Shown here: one piece after another, positions 1-8,441 of the stretch
How positions within the stretch are numbered: position 1 is the stretch's first letter
Layout: each line of letters starts with the position of its first letter
Notes under the pieces: model-generated
The model's database searches: none
The model's input: the letters and a program-made list of their open reading frames with translations, nothing else
What the model was told of the DNA's origin: nothing
Assembly: GCF_042657065.1 (NCBI RefSeq)
Contig: NZ_JBHSNF010000002.1
Coordinates: 558,001 to 622,000 of the forward strand
Reading direction: 5' to 3'
Source: Rhodanobacter ginsengisoli
GTDB taxonomy: Bacteria; Pseudomonadota; Gammaproteobacteria; Xanthomonadales; Rhodanobacteraceae
DNA length: 64,000 bases
Translations under genes and position numbers: made by a program

Positions 1-359
1 GCACCCGTGTCAAACACCATGAACGACGATGTGACTTTCCCGTTTTCGACGGTGTGCCATTCGCTCACCGGCATCGCGGCAATGCCATTTGGGGTGCGGA
101 CGACGAGTTCGTACAACGTCGACACGTTCGTGCCGTCTTCCCATTGCTGCAGAATGCGAATTGCCTTGACGTACCTGGTCTTGGCCGCAGCGCCGGAAAA
201 ATAGGACTGCCTGCTTCCATGGCCCCGCTGCAGTGGCGCCTGGAATGAAAATTCGTCGCTGGCCAGAAGCCGGGCATGTTCGATGTCACCGGACATGAAG
301 GCATGCAGGAACTCGGTCACGATCCCCGCAGGGGTATCCGCAATTGGTGGTCTCTCCAT
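1..359 (-). CDS. SnoaL-like / NTF2-fold protein, 3' end outside window
   Basis: The reading frame starts at an ATG ending at 359 and runs off the left edge, so only the first 119 codons are seen. The protein opens MERPPIADTPAGIVTEFLHA and has the alternating helix/sheet pattern of the SnoaL/NTF2-like fold: a short helix, then a stretch resembling 'GDIEHARLLASDEFSFQAPL', then strands ending in 'EWHTVENGKVTSS'. Small proteins of this fold are polyketide cyclases, isomerases or of unknown role, so no substrate is assigned. It is divergent from the TetR gene, and the palindromic operator lies 15 bp upstream of its start codon, so it is probably controlled by that repressor. Fold call by eye from a partial sequence. 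Confidence 0.6.
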   Translation of the reverse strand, partial: MERPPIADTPAGIVTEFLHAFMSGDIEHARLLASDEFSFQAPLQRGHGSRQSYFSGAAAKTRYVKAIRILQQWEDGTNVSTLYELVVRTPNGIAAMPVSEWHTVENGKVTSSFMVFDTG

Positions 360-373
360 ACGTCGTCCCACGA

Positions 374-394
374 TAAGAGTACACTGTACTCTTA
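374..394. promoter_or_regulatory. Palindromic operator between divergent SnoaL-like and TetR genes
   Basis: A perfect inverted repeat with 10-bp arms (TAAGAGTACA and TGTACTCTTA) around a single central base. It sits in the short divergent intergenic space, 34 bp before the TetR start at 428 and 14 bp before the opposite gene. A related half site (GAGTAC) recurs at about 411-416. Short near-perfect palindromes in this position are typical TetR operators, so autorepression plus control of the neighbour is likely. Confidence 0.75.
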
Positions 395-427
395 AACTCT
401 ATGGTGCAGGGAGTACGCTGTCAAGCG

Positions 428-1063
428 ATGTCACGCCCCAAATCCCTCAACCATTCGGACATTGCCTGTGCCGCGCTCGCCGTCATGGACCGTGACGGCT
501 TGCCCGCGCTTTCCATGCGGACGGTCGCGACCCAACTGGGTGTCGGCACGATGTCGCTTTACCGTTACGTCAAGGATCGCGAGGAGCTGGAACGGCGTGT
601 CGTGGAACTGGTATTGGGCGAAGTGGATCCGGTCGTGCCTGCGGAAAAATCATGGCGCGAACAGATCACCTGTATTGTCGAACGCATCCGCCATGCAGTG
701 ATTGCTCATCCTGCGACGGTGCCGCTATTCATCGCACATCGCCACGCTTCTCCTTCGATCAGGCGCTGCTCCGAGGAGCTGCTGCGCGCCTTGACCAGGG
801 CCGGTTTCCGCGGAACGCCACGGGTGATCGCCTTACGCATGCTGGTCAGCTACGTGAGCGGTGCGCTTCAGGCACAGCATCTTGGTGCGCTGGACGGCCA
901 GGGCACCATGGTGCTGGCCAGCCTGTCGCCCGATGACTATCCGTTGCTGGCTGCAACGGCACGCGCCGCTCTGCAGGTTGACCCCGACAAGGAATTTTTT
1001 GGGGGCCTGCAAATTGTTTTCGATGGTCTCGCCCAGAATCTTGCCAGCACGAAGCCGCGCTGA
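428..1063 (+). CDS. TetR/AcrR family transcriptional regulator
   Basis: A 211-residue protein with an N-terminal TetR helix-turn-helix at about residues 8-53, including the characteristic 'LSMRTVATQLGVGTMSLYRYVKDREEL' region (seen here as 'MRTVATQLGVG' followed by 'MSLYRYV'). The C-terminal part (about 75-205) is helical and resembles the TetR_C ligand-binding domains that follow a 'VGTMSLYRYV' type HTH. An upstream ATG at 401 is in frame but lies only 7 bp from the operator and has no ribosome binding site; 428 gives the usual N-terminus. It probably represses itself and the divergent SnoaL-like gene. Ligand unknown. Confidence 0.85.
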   Translation: MSRPKSLNHSDIACAALAVMDRDGLPALSMRTVATQLGVGTMSLYRYVKDREELERRVVELVLGEVDPVVPAEKSWREQITCIVERIRHAVIAHPATVPLFIAHRHASPSIRRCSEELLRALTRAGFRGTPRVIALRMLVSYVSGALQAQHLGALDGQGTMVLASLSPDDYPLLAATARAALQVDPDKEFFGGLQIVFDGLAQNLASTKPR

Positions 1064-1445
1064 ATGCGGCGCGTGCGCCTCGTTCGTGGGACCCGCCGCC
1101 GGCCCTTGGTCACGATCGACGAGGGTCACGCTCGGCGCGGCAAATCCAGGTCTTCGCCTGCAGCAAATTTTTCCGGCAATCGCGCTGCTCGCTGGCCACG
1201 GCGAGCCAGGCTCGCGCTGATGTTCCCGCACCGTCCGCTCCCGCACTTCCGGAAAGCATCTCGTTGCCGTTCACATTGCTCCATCCTCTCGAGGGTTGGA
1301 GCACCCGGGGAAACCCGGCGGGATTCGCACCGCAGGAAAGTGATACTTTCAAGATCACAACTCGTTCCGTCGACGATCCGGCACACGATGAACCTCGTGG
1401 GGGATCGGCCGCGGCGGCTCTCGTTTGAATGACTGCGAAGGGTCG
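1064..1445. other. Intergenic region, no gene recognised
   Basis: The 380 bp between the convergent TetR gene and the GGDEF/EAL gene contain short GC-rich open frames on both strands with Arg/Pro/Ala-biased translations and no ribosome binding site. I see no RNA gene, no strong terminator and no recognisable protein. Confidence 0.5.
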
Positions 1446-4400
1446 TCAGCCCCGGAGGGCAGATTTGCCTTCGTCACCATTCTCCTCGACCAGTGCCTGC
1501 TCGGTCAGCAAGGAGAGAAACGTACTGCGCTCGCGTCGGTAGTCCGGATCGAAAGGTCCACCGATGGCGGCCTTGTGCATGACGTGGTGACTGGCGCTCA
1601 GGGCCGCGAACGTTCCTGCATCACCACGCAGGTACTCGCCCGGCACGCAATCCACCTGCGCATGCCTGGCCCAGAAAGCCGGCTCCGCCGGCAGTGTCAT
1701 GAACTCTTCCTCCCAGCGCAACTCGCCCGCCAGGGCGCCCAGACAAGTCCGCGGGTGCGCCTTGTCCCAGCCCGGCCGGAAGCCGATGAGCCAGGCCGGC
1801 ACGGCCTGCGGCGGCATCGGCCGCGCCAGCGCGTAGCCCTGCCCGAAATCCGCCGCCAGGATCGATGCGGCCTCGATCAGGCCGGGCGACTCCAGTCCCT
1901 CGACGACGACCTCCAGCCCGAGATCGTGTCCGATCCGGATCAGCTGGCGGATGAAGCGCAAGGTACTCAATGGCTCGCGCCTGACCTGCGTGACTATCGC
2001 CTGGTCGATCTTGACCCGGTCAAACGGCCATTGGCGCAGGCGGATGAGCGAACTGTAACCGGCACCCAGATCGTCTTCGACCAGGCGCACGCCGAGCGCC
2101 TTCAGCGACTGCATGCCGGACTCGGCCAGCAGCACCGAATGCTCGGTACCGATCGGTGATTCCAGGATTTCGAACAGCAGGGCCGCGGCCGGGCACGTGC
2201 TTGCCGCGATCGCCGTGGCTGCCGTTTCGGCATAGCGGGAATCCTCCAGCGCTGCTGCCGGGGCATTCACCGACATGTCCAGCGTGTGACCCGCCTGCCG
2301 CAGTGATTCCCGGCACGCCATGGCTTGCGTGAGACCCTGGCGGAACAGCGCGATCAGGTCGTCGGCACCCAGCGCCGGAAGGAACCGGGCCGGCGCCAGC
2401 AAGACACCGTCCTCGTCACGCAATCGGGCCAGCGCCTCGAGCTCGCCGACCCGACCATCGGTGAGCCTCACCACGGGCTGATAGTGCATCTCGATCGCCT
2501 CGGTGGCGACCAGCGCCCGCCAGCGCTCGCGCATGAAGAACGGCAACAGCTCGGTGCCCTGCCGGGGTGGCGCCAGACGGGCCAGCGCGAGATCCAGCAC
2601 GGTCTTTATCTGTTCGACGAATGCCTGCTGGTCCTCGCTGTGGAACCCTCCGGCATACGGACTGTAGAGGGTGAGCACCACCGCGGGCTGGAGCGGCAGC
2701 GGGCACAATGGAATGGCCACGCTGGAAACCACGCCGAGACTGGCTGCCATATCGCGCCAGGCGAGCATCGCCGGGTCGCTGCCATAGTGCGCGCAGCGGT
2801 GAATGCGGGCCGTACGCCACGCGCGGCCGCTGGGCCCGTCACCTTCCATCCCGCTCTGGCTGACCCGGATCGGCCGTGCATGGCCGGCAACCAGTGCGCG
2901 CAGATATTCCGCAAACGCCGCGCCCGCCACGGCTTCATAGGTCAGGTAGCCCGACTCGTCCGGACGTCCCGCGGCGCAGGCCATGATCTCCTCGTGCGAC
3001 GCGAGGATGTCGACCGCGCCCTGAATGAGCTCGAGGTAACCCTCCGCCGACCAGGCAATCGCATTGAGCCGGGCCAGCAGCGCGACGCGGCGACGCTGCA
3101 GCTCGCGCATGCTCTCGAGTTGCCACTGCCGCTCCATGCCGAGTCGTTGCAAGACGATGGACAGCGCCTTGCGATCGCCATGGGCAAGCGCGCCGAGGGC
3201 GGTCGCAAGGATGTCGCGCAGCAGTTCGATCGCTTCCAGCAGCCATACCTCCTCCAGGCCGCAGGCGGCATGGAAAAGCCCCGAGCGCTTCGCCTTGCTG
3301 CGGTGCGCAGCCACTTCGAGATGCGGATCCAGCAGGATCAGCAGGTGCTGTGACAAGCGATGCTTGAAGGCGTCCACGTCAGCCGCCGGGATCGCGCCCA
3401 GCAGCCGTGCGATCCCTTCCTTCAGCAGCAGCCCTTCATAAAAGCTGTCCGCGACTCCAGGCATCTCTGCCTGCCACGCCTTCAGGCATATGGCCAGCCT
3501 CGCCGCGGCGCGCTCGCCGTAAGGCGGCATCGCGGAGGCACCCGCGTGCTCGACTGCCGGCTCGGCCGCATCGCTGGGAAGTGCCACCGCCCACCAGCGG
3601 GACCGCTGCCGCTTGTCCGCCTTGATCTGGTACATCGCCTGATCCGCGCGCCGCAACAGTTGTTCGCCGCTGGCATGGGCATGGATCGAATACAGGGCGA
3701 TCCCCAGACTGGCCGCCAACGGAAAACTCGCGCCTTCCATGGTCATCGGCCGCCGCAGCGATTGTTCGACGCGATCCAGCAGCGGCTCCAGATCGTTTTC
3801 GTGCTCGAGATCCTCGAACACCAGCACGAACTCGTCGCCGCCCAGGCGTGCCACGTAGTCCTCCGAGCGCAGCGCCTCGCGCAACCGCGTCGCCAACTCG
3901 ACCAGCACGCGGTCGCCGGCCGCATGCCCGTAGCGATCGTTGATCGGCTTGAAGTCGTCCATGTCCAGCAGCCCGACGGCGACCAGGCTCCGATGCCGTT
4001 GCGCCCGGGCCAGCGCATGTTCGAGGTGATAGTCGAGTGCCCGCCGGTTGGGCAGATCGGTCAGGGCGTCATGCAGCGCCAGATACGTCTGCCGCTCCTG
4101 TTCCTGATACAAGGCATGACGCTGCTGGTGTTGTCTCAGCGCAAGACCCGCGGCTTCGGCTATTTCCTCCAGCAACTGGTGCATGTCGGCATCGAAGGCA
4201 TCCGGCTCGGTGGTTGCCACCAGAAATACCGCAGCTGGCGTACGAATGGCCGTGGTTTCCTCGGCCGGTTCGGAAAAAACCGGCCAGCAGCCGATCGCGC
4301 CCACCCGCGTCAATGGCTCCGTACGCCACACCTCCGGTTCGTCCGGATGGCCGGATGGCTGCACCCGTACCACCGGCAAGGCCTGCGTGAAGGTCAGCGT

Positions 4401-5204
4401 GGGTGCCGACAGGGAATGAGCGTCCGGCTGGATCGGTGGCTCGGGCAACGCACGCATCGCTTCGGCCATCGGGCCGGCCAGGGCGACACGACGCAAGACC
4501 GTGCCTTCGGCGACATAGACGTCCACGGCCACCGCGCCGGCCACATCGACCAGCGCATGCGCCAGGGTGAAGAAAACCGCATCCGGATCGGGCTGATCGA
4601 GCATCGCCCGCTGGATCGTCCTCTGCGCATCCCGATAGCGGCTCAAGCGCAGATTGCGTTCAACCAGAGCCTGGTCATCCCAGAACCGGGCAAGTTCGTC
4701 GACGAGCCGCTGCGCCCAGTCCAGCAACTCGTCCGTCAGCGCGGGTCCGTCCATGTGCGAATAGGCAACCAGGACCAACTGACCGCCATCCGATGTCCCC
4801 GATGCCGCTGCAATGCACGAACCCAGTCCATGACGCAGGGCCGCCTCGCGCCATGGCGCAAATTCCGGTGAGTCCAGTGTCGCCACCCTGGCGCGCCCCT
4901 CGCGCAGGACGATGCCGACCGGGCCGCGCCCGCCCGGTTCGCGGGCATCGTCGCTTACCCGCAGCGACGATGCGTAGTCCGCGGCGGGTCCCGCCGCCGT
5001 CAGCTCCAGTCGTGATCGCCCCGGCTCACGCCGTCCGATCCATACCAGGGGCAGGTCCATGGTGATCGCGAGAATACGAGCCACCTCGACCAGCGCCAGG
5101 CGGCGGTCGTAACCAGGGGCCGCATGCAGCAACGTCAGCGTCTCGGCCACACTCTCGTAGAAGTGCTCGCGCAATTCGCTACGTGGCCATTCCTGCCCCT
5201 CCAT
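1446..5204 (-). CDS. Multidomain cyclic-di-GMP enzyme: GAF-GAF-GGDEF-globin-like-GAF-EAL
   Basis: A 1,252-residue soluble signalling protein with no membrane segment seen. Order: two GAF-like regions (about 30-170 and 195-360); GGDEF diguanylate cyclase domain (about 370-540) with 'DALTDLPNRR' and intact GGDEF near residue 455; a helical region (about 560-720) resembling globin-coupled sensor domains; a third GAF-like region (about 740-890); EAL phosphodiesterase domain (about 900-1140) with EALAR, N of 'SVNAPA', E of 'EILES', 'EDDLGAGYSSL', KID and 'GQGYALARPMP'. Both catalytic motifs look intact, so both synthesis and hydrolysis of c-di-GMP are possible. The last 100 residues hold a Cys and a 'SHHVMHKAA' stretch recalling a CZB zinc-binding domain. 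The start is fixed by a strong GGGAGGT Shine-Dalgarno 6 nt upstream. The gene stands alone. Globin and CZB calls are by pattern only. Confidence 0.85.
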   Translation of the reverse strand: MEGQEWPRSELREHFYESVAETLTLLHAAPGYDRRLALVEVARILAITMDLPLVWIGRREPGRSRLELTAAGPAADYASSLRVSDDAREPGGRGPVGIVLREGRARVATLDSPEFAPWREAALRHGLGSCIAAASGTSDGGQLVLVAYSHMDGPALTDELLDWAQRLVDELARFWDDQALVERNLRLSRYRDAQRTIQRAMLDQPDPDAVFFTLAHALVDVAGAVAVDVYVAEGTVLRRVALAGPMAEAMRALPEPPIQPDAHSLSAPTLTFTQALPVVRVQPSGHPDEPEVWRTEPLTRVGAIGCWPVFSEPAEETTAIRTPAAVFLVATTEPDAFDADMHQLLEEIAEAAGLALRQHQQRHALYQEQERQTYLALHDALTDLPNRRALDYHLEHALARAQRHRSLVAVGLLDMDDFKPINDRYGHAAGDRVLVELATRLREALRSEDYVARLGGDEFVLVFEDLEHENDLEPLLDRVEQSLRRPMTMEGASFPLAASLGIALYSIHAHASGEQLLRRADQAMYQIKADKRQRSRWWAVALPSDAAEPAVEHAGASAMPPYGERAAARLAICLKAWQAEMPGVADSFYEGLLLKEGIARLLGAIPAADVDAFKHRLSQHLLILLDPHLEVAAHRSKAKRSGLFHAACGLEEVWLLEAIELLRDILATALGALAHGDRKALSIVLQRLGMERQWQLESMRELQRRRVALLARLNAIAWSAEGYLELIQGAVDILASHEEIMACAAGRPDESGYLTYEAVAGAAFAEYLRALVAGHARPIRVSQSGMEGDGPSGRAWRTARIHRCAHYGSDPAMLAWRDMAASLGVVSSVAIPLCPLPLQPAVVLTLYSPYAGGFHSEDQQAFVEQIKTVLDLALARLAPPRQGTELLPFFMRERWRALVATEAIEMHYQPVVRLTDGRVGELEALARLRDEDGVLLAPARFLPALGADDLIALFRQGLTQAMACRESLRQAGHTLDMSVNAPAAALEDSRYAETAATAIAASTCPAAALLFEILESPIGTEHSVLLAESGMQSLKALGVRLVEDDLGAGYSSLIRLRQWPFDRVKIDQAIVTQVRREPLSTLRFIRQLIRIGHDLGLEVVVEGLESPGLIEAASILAADFGQGYALARPMPPQAVPAWLIGFRPGWDKAHPRTCLGALAGELRWEEEFMTLPAEPAFWARHAQVDCVPGEYLRGDAGTFAALSASHHVMHKAAIGGPFDPDYRRERSTFLSLLTEQALVEENGDEGKSALRG

Positions 5205-5479
5205 CGCACCACCTCCCGGCAGCTTCGCCCCCAGGACCGATCATGCCTTGTTCTGCAGCGAGACACCGCCACCCGAACCCGACTGAGCGCGTCCGTCCAG
5301 GGTCTGTCACATGCGCAGTCCCGATCGACCACCGCACCGCAACAAGTGACCCATGTTCCGCAGGATAGTCTCAATCATCTTCCACTTGTTCGCCGTGGGG
5401 AGAAACCGCGCTGGTCAGCAAACGCAATCCCCTGGCCAATACGCTCCGGCCGCTCACCACCGACATTCATCGGCCGCCC

Positions 5480-6745
5480 TCACGTGCCCCCGCACGCCCG
5501 GGCGCGCCGGAGCATCAGTTCGCGCTCGCGCAGATTCCGGGTCAATGCCGCCGCACGTTCGAATTCCGGCCGGGCCTCGTCGAGACGACCGAGCCGGGCC
5601 AGCAGGTCGCCGCGCACGACCGGCAGCAGGTGATAGCCCCGCAAGGCCGGCTCGTCGATCAGCGTATCGACGATGCTCAGGCCGGCGGCCGGGCCGAACG
5701 CCATGCCGACGGCGACCGCACGATTCAACTCGACGATGGGCGACGGTGCCACCTGCGCCAGCGCTGCGTACAGCGCCGCGATGCGCTCCCAGTCGGTATC
5801 GGCAGCGGTCAGTGCGCGCGCATGGCAGGCGGCAATCGCGGCCTGCAGCGCGTAGGGGCCGAGCGCGCCGCCCAGCTTTTCGGCATGCTCGAGCGCCGCC
5901 AACCCGCGACGGATCAACAGCCGGTCCCATAGCGCACGGTCCTGGTCGAGCAGCAGGATGGGTTCGCCACGCGAGTTCACCCGCGAGTGCGTGCGCGAGG
6001 CCTGGATCTCCATCAACGCCACCAGGCCATGCACCTCCGGTTCCCGCGGCATCAGTCCGGCCAGCACGCGGCCCAGACGCAGGGCGTCCTCGCACAGCGC
6101 CGGTCGCATCCAGTCGTCGCCCGCCGTGGCCGAATAGCCCTCGTTGAATATCAGGTAGATGACGCCGAGTACCGCCGAAAGCCGGCCGGCGAGCTGCTCG
6201 CCCCGCGGCACTTCATACGCCACTTCGGCCTTCGCCAGGCTGCGCTTGGCGCGGACGATGCGCTGCGCGATGGTGGCCTCGGGCAGCAGGAACGCCCGCG
6301 CGATCTCGTCCGTGCTCAGCCCGCCGAGCAGGCGCAGGGTGAGCGCCACACGTGCCTCGACCGAAAGCAGCGGATGGCAGGCGGTGAATATCAGCCGCAG
6401 CAGGTCGTCGCCGATCGGATCGTCCAGCGCGGCCTCGACCGCGGAGACCTGCTGCTCCTGTTCGGCCTCGAGCTCGTGCATCAACTGCGCGTGCTTGCGC
6501 TCGAGCAGCTTGCTGCGCCGCAGCCGGTCGATCGCGCGTCGCTTCGCCGTCGTCATCAGCCAGGCGCCGGGGTTGTCCGGTACGCCCGATTGCGGCCACT
6601 GCTCCAGCGCGATGACCAGCGCATCCTGCGCCAGCTCCTCGGCCAGGCCGACGTCGCGCAGCATGCGTGCGAGGCCCGCGATGAGCCGGGCCGACTCGAT
6701 GCGCCAGACGGCGTCGATGGCGCGATGGGTGTCGGTGGCGGTCAT
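5480..6745 (-). CDS. ECF42-type RNA polymerase sigma factor with C-terminal TPR-like extension
   Basis: A 421-residue sigma-70 family protein. Sigma region 2 is at about 15-85 ('AEELAQDALVIALEQWP', 'NPGAWLMTTAKRRAIDRLRR') and region 4 at about 130-185 ('LLGGLSTDEIARAFLLPEATIAQRIVRAK'-type HTH). The C-terminal half (about 200-421) is helical and TPR-like, including 'IVELNRAVAVGMAFGPAAGL', which is diagnostic of the ECF42 group rather than minimal ECFs. ECF42 genes are known to sit with YCII/DGPF proteins, as here. There is no anti-sigma factor gene nearby, which is normal for this group. It is the last gene of a minus-strand operon of four. It probably transcribes its own operon from the promoter at 8311-8337. 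Confidence 0.88.
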   Translation of the reverse strand: MTATDTHRAIDAVWRIESARLIAGLARMLRDVGLAEELAQDALVIALEQWPQSGVPDNPGAWLMTTAKRRAIDRLRRSKLLERKHAQLMHELEAEQEQQVSAVEAALDDPIGDDLLRLIFTACHPLLSVEARVALTLRLLGGLSTDEIARAFLLPEATIAQRIVRAKRSLAKAEVAYEVPRGEQLAGRLSAVLGVIYLIFNEGYSATAGDDWMRPALCEDALRLGRVLAGLMPREPEVHGLVALMEIQASRTHSRVNSRGEPILLLDQDRALWDRLLIRRGLAALEHAEKLGGALGPYALQAAIAACHARALTAADTDWERIAALYAALAQVAPSPIVELNRAVAVGMAFGPAAGLSIVDTLIDEPALRGYHLLPVVRGDLLARLGRLDEARPEFERAAALTRNLRERELMLRRARACGGT

Positions 6746-6838
6746 GGCACCTGATCACACCACCGGCGTCGCCCCGACGCAAGGCCGATGCCGGCGACCG
6801 CTCCCTTCAACCGCAACGATGCACCGACCCGACGTACC

Positions 6839-7291
6839 TCACACGGCCGCGAGCAGGTGCCGCCACGAGCCCGTGGCGGGACTGCCGTCGCCATGCCCGT
6901 CCGGCTCACCGGTCAGCGCACGCTGCAACTCCGGCGGAAAGTCGGCGAATTCCTGTACCTGGCGCACCTCGATCACCTCGTTGCCCGCCGCCGGGCAGCG
7001 CGTGGCCCAGGCGATGGCGTCCTCACGCGAGGCCACCTCGATCATCCAGTAGCCGCCCAGCACGTCCGACACCCCGTCGAACGGGCCGTCGATGACGGTC
7101 GCCTCACCGCCGGCGAAGGAGACCCGCGCGCCCGCCGACGGCGGATGCAGTCCATCCAGCGCCACCAGGACCCCGGCTTCGTGCAGCCGCTGGTGGTAAG
7201 CCGCCATCTCGGCCACGGCCTCCGCGTCCGACCGGGTGTCCGGCGTGGCGTCCCCGTCGTAGCCGGGGATCAGCAGCAGCATGAAGCGCAT
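6839..7291 (-). CDS. YCII/DGPF-domain protein
   Basis: A 150-residue YCII-fold protein (dimeric ferredoxin-like fold) carrying the signature 'VIDGPFDG' followed by 'GGYWMIEVASREDAIAWATRCP'. DGPF proteins are the standard partners of ECF42 sigma factors; a biochemical activity is not established. The start lies 3 nt after the stop of the VOC gene, so translation is probably coupled. It is followed 93 nt later by the sigma factor. It is the second YCII gene of the operon and diverges in sequence from the one at 7824-8249. Confidence 0.88.
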   Translation of the reverse strand: MRFMLLLIPGYDGDATPDTRSDAEAVAEMAAYHQRLHEAGVLVALDGLHPPSAGARVSFAGGEATVIDGPFDGVSDVLGGYWMIEVASREDAIAWATRCPAAGNEVIEVRQVQEFADFPPELQRALTGEPDGHGDGSPATGSWRHLLAAV

Positions 7292-7294
7292 CGG

Positions 7295-7708
7295 TTATTG
7301 CCCCTTCTCGCAGTTCACCATCCACGACACGCCGAACCGGTCGACCACCATGCCGAAGCGCTCGGCCCAGAAAGTCTGCTCGAACGGCATCTGGATGGTG
7401 CCGCCCTCGGCCAGCGCCTTGAAGATGCGCTCGCCCTCGGCCACTGTGTCCACCGCGATCGACACGGAGCAACCGTGGATGCCGTGGTACGGCCGATCCG
7501 GCGGGCAGTCGGATGCCATCAGTACCTGGTCGCCCACTTCCAGCCGCACATGCATGATCCAGTCGCGCGTTTCCGCCGGCGTGTTCCCGGCCCCCGGCGC
7601 TTCGCCGAAACGCATCAGCATGGCAATCTTGCCGTGCAGGGCCTGGGCGTAGAAGTTGAACGCGGCCTCGGCCTTGCCGTCGAAAATGAGATAGCTGTTC
7701 AGACGCAT
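7295..7708 (-). CDS. VOC-superfamily protein, PhnB-like
   Basis: A 137-residue single-domain glyoxalase/bleomycin-resistance-fold protein of the PhnB/YjdN type: 'LNSYLIFDGKAEAAFNFYAQAL' at the start, 'DWIMHVRLEVGDQVLMASD' in the middle and 'TFWAERFGMVVDRFGVSWMVN' at the end. This last pattern is characteristic of the 3-demethylubiquinone-9 3-methyltransferase-like PhnB family, whose members are frequent ECF42 operon companions. No substrate can be assigned. It lies between the two YCII genes, 115 nt after the first and 3 nt before the second. Confidence 0.88.
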   Translation of the reverse strand: MRLNSYLIFDGKAEAAFNFYAQALHGKIAMLMRFGEAPGAGNTPAETRDWIMHVRLEVGDQVLMASDCPPDRPYHGIHGCSVSIAVDTVAEGERIFKALAEGGTIQMPFEQTFWAERFGMVVDRFGVSWMVNCEKGQ

Positions 7709-7823
7709 GATCTTTCCTCGGGTTTGCTGTGGAGTGGACGCAGCAGCGTTGCGTTTCGTGACTCGATCGCGCGGGTTGCCACGAGGATCTCAGGGACCGC
7801 CGTGTCGTGCCGCTTCGTCGCGT

Positions 7824-8249
7824 TCAGCTCCTGGCGGCGATCTGCGCCCGCAGCCGTTCTTCCTGCTCGCGCAGCTCGGGCGTGAATTCCTCGCCGAAAT
7901 CCTCGGGCTCGAACACCGGGCGGATCTCGATTTCGGAGTCACCCTCGAACGGGTTCGGGCAGCGCCTCACCCAGGCGATCGCCTCGTCCATCGACTTCAC
8001 CTGCCACAGCCAGAAGCCGGCGATCAGCTCCTTGGTTTCGGCAAACGGTCCGTCGACCACCATGCGCGAGCTACCGGAGAACTGCACCCGGACGCCCTTC
8101 GCACTGGGCTGCAGCCCTTCGCCCGCCAGCATCACGCCGGCCTTGACCAGTTCCTCGTTGAACTTGCCCATCGCGGCGAGCAACTGCTCGCTGGGCATCA
8201 CGCCGGCTTCCGATTCCCGGGTGGCCTTGATTATCACCATGCATCGCAT
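7824..8249 (-). CDS. YCII/DGPF-domain protein, first gene of the ECF42 operon
   Basis: A 141-residue YCII-family protein with 'RMVVDGPFAETKELIAGFWLWQ' and 'SMDEAIAWVRRCPNP'. It is about the usual family length. The ATG at 8249 is preceded by a GGAGA sequence. It is promoter-proximal in the operon YCII-VOC-YCII-sigma and lies about 60 nt downstream of a sequence matching an ECF42-type promoter. Role in the cell unknown; related proteins are presumed small-molecule enzymes. Confidence 0.88.
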   Translation of the reverse strand: MRCMVIIKATRESEAGVMPSEQLLAAMGKFNEELVKAGVMLAGEGLQPSAKGVRVQFSGSSRMVVDGPFAETKELIAGFWLWQVKSMDEAIAWVRRCPNPFEGDSEIEIRPVFEPEDFGEEFTPELREQEERLRAQIAARS

Positions 8250-8310
8250 CGTCGGGTCTCCATGTCGGGGGTTGGACCGGCGGCGCCTTTCCCGCCGGTT
8301 TCATGCATGC

Positions 8311-8337
8311 GACGAATGACGCGGCGCCAAATCGACA
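8311..8337 (-). promoter_or_regulatory. Candidate ECF42 promoter (TGTCGA, 17 nt, CGTC)
   Basis: On the minus strand TGTCGA (8337-8332) is followed after exactly 17 nt by CGTC (8314-8311). This matches, as I recall it, the promoter motif reported for ECF42-controlled operons. It lies 62 nt upstream of the first gene of the sigma operon and in its orientation. Direct reading; function inferred. Confidence 0.6.
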
Positions 8338-8441
8338 ACGCGAGAAAAACATTTTTCGCAGCCGCTGAGACCGGCGCCGGCGACAATCACGCCTCACTCG
8401 GAGACAATCCCCCGCATGAGCGCCTACGAGCATCGCCCGCT

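Noticed and set aside
1..359. SnoaL-like gene as part of an ECF41 system
   Set aside because: No ECF41 sigma gene adjoins it; the neighbour is a TetR regulator with its own operator.
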